The notes under the pieces are model-generated. The model was not told the origin of the DNA and searched no databases. It was given only the letters and a program-made list of their open reading frames with translations. The translations under genes were made by a program, and so were the position numbers. Positions 1-4,964 of a stretch of 6,825 nt of DNA are shown here, piece after piece. Positions within the stretch are counted from its first letter, which is position 1, and each line of letters opens with the position of its first letter. Source of the stretch: JACRDV01 sp024860865 [NCBI: Methanobacteriota archaeon] (lineage in GTDB: Archaea; JACRDV01). Location of the stretch: positions 1-6,825 of the forward strand of contig JACRDV010000150.1 in NCBI GenBank assembly GCA_024860865.1, in the 5' to 3' direction.

Positions 1-1188
1 TCTGAAAATACAACAATTCCAGTGATCATACTGTTCTACAGCAGGGTGAATGAAAGTCTTGTCCAGAACTATGGTAAAATCAAGTACACGTATAAAATCA
101 TCCCAGGGATTGCAGCAGAAGTGCCGAATAAATATATCCAGGAAATAGGAAGAAATCCTAAAGTAGAGTTAATTGAATACGATACTACTGAAATTTTCCT
201 TGCTGATGAAATTATACCTTGGGGCGCTGAAAAAATTGGTGCTACAACTTGCTGGAGTAATGGTGTTACAGGAAACGATGTTGTAATTGCAATTGTAGAT
301 GGTGGCGTAGACTATAATCATCCCGATTTAAAAGATAACTATATTGGTGGATATGATTTTGCTGATAATGACAATGACCCTATGGACTATGATGGGCACG
401 GAACTAATTGTGCAGGAGCGGCTTTAGCCAAGAAGAATGGTTTCGGTACAGTTGGAATAGCACCCGGTGCTAAGTTACTGGCAGTTAAGGTTTTTCGTCA
501 AGGTGGTAGTTCTCTAAGTACACTTATAGCAGGGATAGATTACGCAGTTCAAAATAAAGCAGATGTAATTTCGATGAGTTTTATTCTCGGGTCGAGTTAT
601 AGTTATGCCTCTTTGGCACAGGCTTGTCAAAATGCTTATATTAAGGGAGTGGTTTTAGTGGCCTCTGCTGGAAATCATGGCTCGAGTGGTGTTTTTTATC
701 CAGCTAAGTATCCTACAGTAATTGCAGTAGGTGCAACAGATTCGAATAATAAAATAGCCTGGTTTAGTTCTATAGGTCCAGAAGTTGAACTTGTTGCACC
801 TGGTATTGGCATTTATACAACTGCGATGAACAATAAATATGAATACGTAACAGGAACCTCAATATCAGCTCCACAAGTTGCTGGTGTAGTTGCATTAATG
901 AGAGGTATTAATCCTAGTCTCTCACCAGACGAGATTAGAAAGATACTTAGGGAAACAGCAGAGGATTTAGGAACGCTAGGTAAAGATGACTACTACGGAT
1001 ATGGTCTGGTCGATGCTGACGAGGCTTTAAGCAGGGTTGTAGCATCCCCTACAACGACAACAACCTCGACCACTACCACAACCACTACAAGCACAACTAC
1101 ATCTATAAGTGTAACCACTACATCTACAAGCACAACAACTACGACGATACCTATAAGCAAGCCATTTCGTAGCATTGCTTTAAGGTAA
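1..1188 (+). CDS. Secreted subtilisin-like (S8) serine protease, 5' end outside window
   Basis: The reading frame is open from base 1, so the start and signal peptide lie upstream; the GTG at 22 sits inside the propeptide and is not a credible start. Counting from base 1, residues about 7-67 resemble an I9 inhibitor propeptide (KIIPGIAAEVP, VELIEYD). The S8 catalytic domain follows, with Asp100 (VDGGVDYNHPDL), His133 (DGHGT), oxyanion Asn225 (SAGN) and nucleophile Ser287 (GTSISAPQVAG). All triad residues are present, so an active extracellular endopeptidase is expected. The usual His of GTSMAxPHVAG is Gln292. The domain ends near YGYGLVDADEAL, then a Thr/Ser-rich linker (about residues 350-383) leads to only about ten more residues (ending FRSIALR) and TAA. 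No anchor, PKD domain or sorting signal follows the linker, so the protein is either released or shortened at its C-terminus. Family assignment is firm; the substrate is unknown. Confidence 0.93.
   Translation, partial: SENTTIPVIILFYSRVNESLVQNYGKIKYTYKIIPGIAAEVPNKYIQEIGRNPKVELIEYDTTEIFLADEIIPWGAEKIGATTCWSNGVTGNDVVIAIVDGGVDYNHPDLKDNYIGGYDFADNDNDPMDYDGHGTNCAGAALAKKNGFGTVGIAPGAKLLAVKVFRQGGSSLSTLIAGIDYAVQNKADVISMSFILGSSYSYASLAQACQNAYIKGVVLVASAGNHGSSGVFYPAKYPTVIAVGATDSNNKIAWFSSIGPEVELVAPGIGIYTTAMNNKYEYVTGTSISAPQVAGVVALMRGINPSLSPDEIRKILRETAEDLGTLGKDDYYGYGLVDADEALSRVVASPTTTTTSTTTTTTTSTTTSISVTTTSTSTTTTTIPISKPFRSIALR
1051..1146 (+). repeat. Low-complexity ACN (Thr/Ser) codon tract in the protease gene
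   Basis: A run of ACA/ACT/ACC/ACG codons with occasional Ser codons encodes the Thr-rich linker of the protease. Such tracts are commonly O-glycosylated stalks in archaeal surface proteins and are prone to slippage. Both alternative frames stop soon after the tract, so no frameshifted C-terminal domain is hidden there. Confidence 0.8.
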
Positions 1189-1263
1189 TTAACCCTATTT
1201 TTCTAATGAGTATACTACATTCACACTAATTTAATCCTTTTCAATCTAAAAACTTTAGAGATT

Positions 1264-1372
1264 ATAAAGCTAAAAAATGGTGGAGAAAAAGCTTTATCAA
1301 ACCTTTGCTCAAATTCTGCCCAAATATTGCTTGCTAGTTCAAACGATAGTATAAAGCTCGACGGCCCCACCA
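1264..1372 (+). repeat. Intergenic repeat R1 with pairing arms
   Basis: This is the fullest copy of a repeat family seen three times here. Bases 1321-1358 match R3 (2953-2990) at 37 of 38 positions, and 1357-1370 match R2 (2352-2365) at 14 of 14. TGGTGG (1278-1283) pairs with CCACCA (1367-1372), and AGCTTTAT (1290-1297) pairs with ATAAAGCT (1351-1358), giving a nested long-range stem. A second ATAAAGCT at 1264-1271 can compete for the same AGCTTTAT. There is no convincing ORF inside. It could be a mobile palindromic element, the end of a lost insertion sequence, or a structured RNA; the sequence does not decide. Confidence 0.65.
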
Positions 1373-1396
1373 GTAGACTTCCATAAAATGGCAATT

Positions 1397-1424
1397 TCAG
1401 GCTCCTTTTTTAGCAAGGGAGCTG
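1397..1424. other. Hairpin with T-rich loop between R1 and vapC
   Basis: GCTCCTT (1401-1407) pairs with AAGGGAGC (1415-1422), leaving one bulged G, with a loop of about seven bases. It lies between R1 and the vapC 3' end and could serve as the minus-strand vapC terminator, although no clean T-run follows on that strand. Confidence 0.3.
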
Positions 1425-1441
1425 CTTAAATCCTGCTCAAT
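1421..1441 (+). repeat. Partial repeat copy R4 at vapC 3' end
   Basis: TAAATCCTGCTCAAT (1427-1441) is identical to 5735-5749 and resembles the left part of R3 (CTCTGCTTAATTCTTGCTCAA). It lies 19 bases beyond the frame-corrected vapC stop. Its inverse ATTGAGCAG occurs at 2381-2389 on the other side of vapBC. The match is too short to show whether it is a truncated copy or a separate recombination site. Confidence 0.45.
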
Positions 1442-1460
1442 GTTTGTACATAATGAATGT

Positions 1461-1881
1461 TCAGACTTCCTCATGTCTCTCAATGCCTGGGACTCCATCA
1501 AATCCTCGGTCAAAAGATATCAAATCTTTGATTTCCCGGCTCTGCATTAACGCCACTTGTGGTTGAGTCGACAAAGCTGAGATTTGGGTATTTTTTAAAA
1601 ATTTCACCCGCTATCTTCAACTCAACATCGCTTACTCTGGTGAGTTCCAGATTCTGGGATGAAAGTAGAAACTCGTACGCTTTGTTAGAGGCCTCAACCC
1701 CGCCTCGCCCGCTGAACCTGATCAGGGTTAGAGTTTCAGCCATCACGTAATCCGTAAAGATACATCTACCGATTTTTCCAGTGCCTACTGCAGTCAAGAT
1801 TTTTGAGGCATCTCTATGTCTGGCATCACGCTTGAGGGCCGCAGCCACCAACACGACCGAGTCTATTGCAAACAAGGTCAT
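1461..1881 (-). pseudogene. vapC: VapC-family PIN-domain ribonuclease toxin, frameshifted
   Basis: The intact minus-strand frame runs 1881-1510 (123 codons) and overlaps the antitoxin stop as ATGA, a standard VapBC arrangement. PIN acidic residues are visible: Asp7 (FAIDS), Glu49 (MAETLTLI) and Asp105 (LSFVDSTTS). After Ser109 the sequence stops looking like a PIN domain and ends DIF-stop. If one base of the CC at 1553-1554 is removed, the frame continues as ALMQSREIKDLISFDRGFDG and on to a TGA at 1461-1463. That gives a 139-residue protein with the expected C-terminal SFD motif (fourth acidic residue, about Asp124). The gene therefore appears to carry a single-base insertion that removes the last part of the nuclease, so as written the toxin is probably inactive. 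Assembly error is the main alternative. VapC toxins usually cleave tRNA or rRNA; the target here is unknown. GC content is clearly higher than in neighbouring genes. Confidence 0.85.
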
Positions 1882-2117
1882 CCGCGCCCGTACAAAATTT
1901 TGTTGTGATTTTTGGTCACGTCAGAAGGGTCTGCTTCGACTAGTCCAACCATCTGGAGAAGTGGGTCTTTTTTTATTTTTTTTCTTTTAAGCTTAACAAC
2001 TATCTCAGCCCCCATTGGGAGCCACTCGAGCTCGTCGCCGACTTCGAGGCCAAATATTTTCCTGATCTCGGACGGAACCGAAGTTAGGTACTTTTTTGAT
2101 ACTTTTGTTGTAGCCAT
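1878..2117 (-). CDS. vapB: VapB-like antitoxin, AbrB/SpoVT DNA-binding fold
   Basis: This 79-residue protein has a swapped-hairpin AbrB-type N-terminal domain (VSKKYLTSVPSEIRKIFGLE, then VGDELEWLP and a Lys/Arg-rich stretch to about residue 50). Its C-terminal tail (DPLLQMVGLVEADPSD, ending ILYGRG) is of the kind that wraps around PIN toxins. It starts at ATG 2117 and its stop overlaps the vapC start by four bases, implying translational coupling. In this family the antitoxin neutralises VapC and represses its own promoter. Upstream on the minus strand are a GGTGTGA ribosome-binding-like sequence and a TATA-like box at suitable spacing. It appears intact although its partner is frameshifted, a common state in decaying toxin-antitoxin loci. 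Confidence 0.88.
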   Translation of the reverse strand: MATTKVSKKYLTSVPSEIRKIFGLEVGDELEWLPMGAEIVVKLKRKKIKKDPLLQMVGLVEADPSDVTKNHNKILYGRG

Positions 2118-2120
2118 CCT

Positions 2121-2160
2121 TCACACCACTATTCTTTTTATTTACTATGTATTTTTAAAT
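2121..2160 (-). promoter_or_regulatory. vapBC promoter and ribosome binding site
   Basis: Reading the minus strand, ATTTAAAAAT (2160-2151) is a TATA-like box placed so that transcription would start near 2131. GGTGTGA (2127-2121) then serves as the ribosome binding site just before ATG 2117. Archaeal TATA-to-start spacing of about 25 bases fits. No clear operator palindrome was seen. Confidence 0.45.
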
Positions 2161-2303
2161 ATTTCTATACTATCCATTTTTTTACTTAGTCAAAGATTAA
2201 GCAAAGGATTCCTCTGTTATCCGAAAGCACCTGAACAACCTACAGTTTCATTTTCAACTCGCATGCTAAATCCCAACACTGAATAGACGACATTTCGTAA
2301 ACA

Positions 2304-2390
2304 TGGGGTACTGCTCAATAGCTGCATGTTAGTTCAAATGGAATTTTGAATCTCGACGGCCCCACTATACAAATCCATGAATTGAGCAGT
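2304..2390 (+). repeat. Intergenic repeat R2 with 10-bp terminal inverted repeats
   Basis: This diverged copy shares CTCGACGGCCCCAC (2352-2365) with R1 and TAGTTCAAA (2330-2338) with R1 and R3. It is bounded by a perfect inverted repeat, ACTGCTCAAT (2310-2319) and ATTGAGCAGT (2381-2390). Inside, TTCAAA (2333-2338) pairs with TTTGAA (2345-2350), and TGGGG (2304-2308) can pair with CCCCA (2360-2364), which would cross the outer stem as a pseudoknot. The rest of 2118-2493 holds no gene that I can see. Confidence 0.6.
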
Positions 2391-2420
2391 TATAGAGCAT
2401 ATTTTGTATAAAGAAGTGCT

Positions 2421-2440
2421 ATAAAGTCTGCTTTATTTTT
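2421..2440 (+). terminator. AT-rich hairpin followed by T-run
   Basis: ATAAAG (2421-2426), loop TCTG, and CTTTAT (2431-2436) form a perfect six-pair hairpin running into TTTT. It resembles an intrinsic terminator, but no plus-strand gene lies immediately upstream, so its role is uncertain. Confidence 0.3.
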
Positions 2441-2493
2441 GCTATTTTAAGAAAGTTTTTTATCTTCGAGTATTTATTAAAAATTGAGTTAAC

Positions 2494-2898
2494 TTGAAAA
2501 GATCGTTATCGTTCTTAATAACTTTTCTAATAATTATAATTGGATTTTTATTTTCATCTTTTTTTGTTAGTGCCGAAAAGCCAAGAGTAGTTTGCTTGCA
2601 AACTCAATTGATTCTCTTTAATAATTACTCTTAATTAGAGCATAGTTACGGATGGATAAATGTGGTAAATATTAAATTAATAAATGGCGTCCAAAAAATT
2701 GGACAATTTAAAAATTGAAAACTGGGAAACATTAATATAATTTTGAGAAGTTATATAATTAATAGCCAATCGGGGAGAAAATACCTCCTTATTACTTCCT
2801 CTGTTGAGGTAACAGTGCATCTTTTATGCGCTGTGAGAGCTTTTGATTCTCTAAACCAATTGGCTACTAGCAAAGACTGCCAACAAAATTACAATTGA
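2494..2898 (+). pseudogene. Decayed small secreted-protein gene, two in-frame stops
   Basis: From TTG 2494 the frame encodes a clear signal peptide: Lys/Arg at residues 2-3, a long hydrophobic core (FLITFLIIIIGFLF), then FFVSA-EKP as a plausible cleavage site. It stops at TAA 2632-2634 after 46 residues. The same frame continues with only one further stop (TGA 2716-2718) until TGA 2896-2898, encoding segments such as HSYGWINVVNIKLINGVQKI and GRKYLLITSSVEVTV. The other two forward frames are full of stops in this AT-rich DNA, so the openness of one frame suggests a lost gene of about 134 codons. No family is recognised, and a genuine 46-residue secreted peptide is the alternative. The 3' part overlaps the possible RNA at 2763-2866. 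Start choice rests on the signal peptide; no good ribosome binding site precedes it. Confidence 0.45.
2763..2866 (+). ncRNA. Candidate structured RNA: four hairpins closed by 8-bp stem
   Basis: TAGCCAAT (2763-2770) pairs perfectly with ATTGGCTA (2859-2866). Enclosed in order are: GGGGAG (2772-2777) with CTCCTT (2785-2790, two G-U pairs); CCTC-TGTT-GAGG (2798-2809); ACAGTGCAT (2812-2820) with ATGCGCTGT (2826-2834), nine pairs and a five-base loop; and GAGAG (2835-2839) with TTCTC (2847-2851), seven-base loop, directly abutting the previous hairpin. GC is about 41% by hand count, higher than the AT-rich sequence just upstream. No known RNA family is recognised. It lies within a decayed reading frame, so chance pairing remains possible. 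Confidence 0.35.
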
Positions 2899-2935
2899 AA
2901 CTTGAAGTGACAATAAACTTAAACTAAATAAGAAC

Positions 2936-3000
2936 TCTGCTTAATTCTTGCTCAAATATTGCTTGCTAGTTCAAACGCTAGTATAAAGCTACGGCCACAT
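2936..3000 (+). repeat. Intergenic repeat R3 upstream of cell-wall-binding gene
   Basis: Bases 2953-2990 match R1 at 37 of 38 positions. The 3' end (ACGGCCACA) is R1's CGACGGCCCCAC with small deletions. CTAG (2967-2970) and CTAG (2978-2981) form a short stem around TTCAAACG, with an outer GCTT/AAGC pairing. TATAAAG (2982-2988) inside the repeat is well placed as the promoter box of the next gene. Confidence 0.65.
2979..2990 (+). promoter_or_regulatory. TATA-like box carried by R3
   Basis: TAGTATAAAGCT contains an archaeal TATA-like core whose centre lies about 28 bases before ATG 3013. That spacing predicts a leaderless or nearly leaderless transcript, which agrees with the absence of a ribosome binding site before 3013. 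The promoter appears to be supplied by the repeat itself. Confidence 0.45.
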
Positions 3001-3012
3001 ATTTGATCAAAA

Positions 3013-4233
3013 ATGCATAAAAACAAAGAGAGCAAGAATAAGATTGAAAGTGTTCCAATGGAGCAAAAATTCCCCGTATTAGTTTTAGCCATTATGCTAA
3101 TTATTATCTCTTCTGTATCAGCTCGTCTAGAAGTTGGTGGTGTTCCAATTATCAGCACAGTGATTTTAACTAGCGATAATGAAGCTGATTTAGTTGTATC
3201 TCACATTTTAGCCGATAGGATAATAGCGAGTATTGTAATAACACATTGGGGGACTTTTAACGGAACTGCCTTTACAAAAATATTTTCTATTAAACCCTCA
3301 AGAGTTATGATAGTTGGTGGTCATGAAGCGATTCCTAAATCAGCTGAAGAAACGCTTGAAAAATTGGGAATTGCTTGCATACGTTATAATGGTAAAGACC
3401 GATACGAAACTGCAGCGTTAGTTGCCATAGAATGGAGAAACGTTGCTAAAATAATAATAGCAGAAGGCAATGATGAAGAAGGGATTCGTGAGGCTGAAGT
3501 TATTGCAAAAGCACAAAGAGTGCCAATTGTTTACATAAAATTCGAAGGTATACCTGCAGTTACAATTAATGTTACAACCAAGCTTGGAGCGACAACAGTC
3601 ATTCTGATTTCAACACCGGGAATATCGGTTGAAGAAATTAAAACCAAACTCAGAGTCAAAATGGTTAATGAAACATTCAAAAAGAATTTCAAAGAAAGAG
3701 CAGCACATGCGATTGCTGAAGCTAGAGAGGAAATCAAAGAGGTCAACCAAACTATTGCTGAATCTAATATAAAAGATTTGAATGTTACTGCTGCAGAAAT
3801 TTTGCTTATGAATGCTCGTAACCATTTGGCCAACTCAGAAAAGGTGTTCAATGAAGCAAAGTTTGGCGAAGCTTTTGGAAATGCTCTTGTAGCCCAGCGA
3901 AATGCTGAGGATGCGAAAAGAATCTTAGAACAAAGGATTAAGCTAGATGAAGAAGAGGAGGAAAATTTTGAAGCTGATGCAGCGACAAAAATAATCGTTA
4001 AAGCTGCTGGAGAGATTTCGGAGTTGAGAGAAGATATCGCTAAAGCCCAAAAAATAGGGATTGATGTATATAATGAAATTCAAATGCTTGATGATGCAAC
4101 TGCCCTACTCACTCAAGCTGAAAAAGCCTTAGCTATTGGTAATGAAGACGAAGCCAAAGACCTCGCAATAGCGGCATGGGAATTCGCTTTTGATGCTAAA
4201 AGTAGTATCGAAGCACAATTAGAAGAAATTTGA
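3013..4233 (+). CDS. Secreted protein with cell-wall-binding repeat 2 domain and helical modules
   Basis: This 406-residue protein has a signal peptide in residues about 16-37 (FPVLVLAIMLIIISSVSA). ATG 3013 fits a leaderless start from the R3 TATA box; Met16 at 3058 is the alternative and would remove a charged 15-residue extension. Residues about 48-136 match the CW_binding_2 pattern: VILTSDNEADLVV, then SRVMIVGGHEAIP and the hallmark RYNGKDRYETAA. A second Rossmann-like half spans about 145-215. Residues 228-406 are Ala/Glu-rich and helical, in two related modules (about 231-309 and 322-404), each with AxxAxxEIxEL-like helices and a later 'LLxxAxxxLAxxx' segment. Five N-glycosylation sequons occur (Asn83, 186, 219, 245, 257). 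No C-terminal anchor is seen. Related proteins attach non-covalently to cell envelopes. The partner and exact role here are unknown. Confidence 0.8.
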   Translation: MHKNKESKNKIESVPMEQKFPVLVLAIMLIIISSVSARLEVGGVPIISTVILTSDNEADLVVSHILADRIIASIVITHWGTFNGTAFTKIFSIKPSRVMIVGGHEAIPKSAEETLEKLGIACIRYNGKDRYETAALVAIEWRNVAKIIIAEGNDEEGIREAEVIAKAQRVPIVYIKFEGIPAVTINVTTKLGATTVILISTPGISVEEIKTKLRVKMVNETFKKNFKERAAHAIAEAREEIKEVNQTIAESNIKDLNVTAAEILLMNARNHLANSEKVFNEAKFGEAFGNALVAQRNAEDAKRILEQRIKLDEEEEENFEADAATKIIVKAAGEISELREDIAKAQKIGIDVYNEIQMLDDATALLTQAEKALAIGNEDEAKDLAIAAWEFAFDAKSSIEAQLEEI

Positions 4234-4260
4234 GCTAAAGAAAGAGCTCCTGGCCTCAAA
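4229..4260 (+). terminator. Hairpin overlapping the 3' end of the cell-wall-binding gene
   Basis: GAGCT (4232-4236) pairs with AGCTC (4245-4249). Alternatively TTTGAG (4229-4234) pairs with CTCAAA (4255-4260). It sits on the stop codon between two convergent genes. No T-run follows on the plus strand, so a termination role is only possible. Confidence 0.3.
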
Positions 4261-4262
4261 AA

Positions 4263-4300
4263 TATTAATAAAAAAGGAAAAAATTTACCAAAAAAATTTA
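4263..4300 (-). terminator. Oligo-T tracts ending the cytochrome transcript
   Basis: On the minus strand several runs of six or more T follow directly after the cytochrome stop codon at 4302-4304. Archaeal RNA polymerase commonly terminates at such tracts without a hairpin. Confidence 0.5.
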
Positions 4301-4301
4301 C

Positions 4302-4766
4302 CTAAGTGCGTTTGAAAAACTTCGCATGGATGTCTGCAGCTGTGCCGTGGCAAACGCAACCTTTGGTTTTATGAATATTTGGCAAACTCTCTAAGTGACA
4401 TTTATCGCACCTTGGTGATTTTTCCATTTGAGCCAGTGCTCCATGACAATTGGGGCAACTAACAGGTTTTCCGCTGTGAATTGCATGATAATCGCTACCA
4501 TGACACTTACGGCATGTCTCTTTTTCTACTGCTGGATGTACAGGTTTAAGATCGCCATGACAAAGTTCACATATAGCTGGAGTAATGTCAGTAGGAGGCT
4601 TTGCCAAAGTAGCCCTTAAGCTAGCTACGGTTGTATCTAATTCAGAAATTTTAGTATCTTTTTTCTGAAGTTCTAACTTGTAATAAGAACCGCTAGCAAC
4701 CCAAGCGCCGCCACCAGCAATGATTAATACAACGATTATAATTGCCGCAATAGTTCCTTTTCCCAA
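4302..4766 (-). CDS. Membrane-anchored multiheme c-type cytochrome (4 CxxCH plus CxCH)
   Basis: This 154-residue protein has one N-terminal membrane segment (residues about 5-24, uncleaved or lipid-free anchor), a short likely coiled coil (about 30-55) and a heme-binding domain facing outside. Canonical heme c motifs are CELCH (66-70), CRKCH (85-89), CPNCH (104-108) and CDKCH (120-124). A fifth motif, CVCH (137-140), has only one residue between the cysteines. Most motifs are followed 7-8 residues later by another His (His77, His97, His132, His147), the usual source of the second axial ligand; His147 follows the odd fifth motif in the same way. It probably carries electrons at the outer membrane face, similar in plan to small NapC/NrfH- or cytochrome c7-like carriers, but no exact family is assigned. 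The TTG start is supported by a perfect GGAGGTG five bases upstream. The stop is TAG. Confidence 0.85.
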   Translation of the reverse strand: MGKGTIAAIIIVVLIIAGGGAWVASGSYYKLELQKKDTKISELDTTVASLRATLAKPPTDITPAICELCHGDLKPVHPAVEKETCRKCHGSDYHAIHSGKPVSCPNCHGALAQMEKSPRCDKCHLESLPNIHKTKGCVCHGTAADIHAKFFKRT

Positions 4767-4771
4767 TAGTG

Positions 4772-4809
4772 CACCTCCGAATTATAAAAATATCAGCTGG
4801 TTTATAATT
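4772..4809 (-). promoter_or_regulatory. Cytochrome promoter and strong ribosome binding site
   Basis: GGAGGTG (4778-4772, minus strand) lies five bases before TTG 4766 and fixes that unusual start. A TATA-like TAATTATAAA (4809-4800) would place the transcript start near 4780, just ahead of the site. A nearer TTTTTATAA (about 4790-4782) is too close to the start codon to serve. Confidence 0.55.
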
Positions 4810-4891
4810 ACCACTTTGTAATATAGCTTTTGCGGCAACTAAAAAATTATAGACAATAAAGGGTTTCAATCTATTTTTTAATTTATTTTTT

Positions 4892-4921
4892 TATATTTAT
4901 CAAAAAATAATTATAAATATA
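4892..4921 (+). promoter_or_regulatory. Aquaporin TATA region with AT-rich inverted repeat
   Basis: TTATAAATATATA (about 4911-4923) is a TATA-like box placed to start transcription near 4941. TATATTTAT (4892-4900) and ATAAATATA (4913-4921) form a perfect 9-base inverted repeat with centres 21 bases apart, overlapping the box. It could be an operator, but AT-rich sequence yields such repeats easily. AGAGGA (4951-4956) is the ribosome binding site for ATG 4965. Confidence 0.45.
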
Positions 4922-4964
4922 TATTTTAATCACTGAAAATAAAGATAAGAAGAGGAATAAACCC

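Noticed and set aside
993-1175. Minus-strand Val-rich open frame
   Set aside because: It is the mirror of the Thr-codon tract in the protease gene.
1277-1426. R1 and R2 as a transposase relic (both translate to LVQ...stop...STAP)
   Set aside because: The shared residues follow from shared DNA, the frames are broken at the same place in each copy, and no DDE motif can be made out.
1912-2286. Plus-strand open frame of 124 codons
   Set aside because: It lies opposite vapB and its promoter, has low-complexity hydrophobic sequence and no family resemblance. VapB on the other strand explains the region.
2632-2718. Read-through of TAA/TGA as recoding (selenocysteine or pyrrolysine)
   Set aside because: Pyrrolysine uses TAG, TAA is never recoded this way, and no SECIS-like support was seen. 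Decay is simpler.
2812-2866. tRNA-like pair of arms (5-bp stem/7-base loop forms can be drawn)
   Set aside because: There is no T33-type anticodon loop, no TTCRA T-loop, six extra bases before the closing stem, and wrong junction spacing. It is not a tRNA.
1264-3000. CRISPR-like array
   Set aside because: The copies are hundreds of bases apart, diverged, and separated by genes. There is no regular spacing and no cas gene.
3531-3851. Minus-strand open frames inside the cell-wall-binding gene (also 3610-3825)
   Set aside because: They are shadows of a well-supported coding region.
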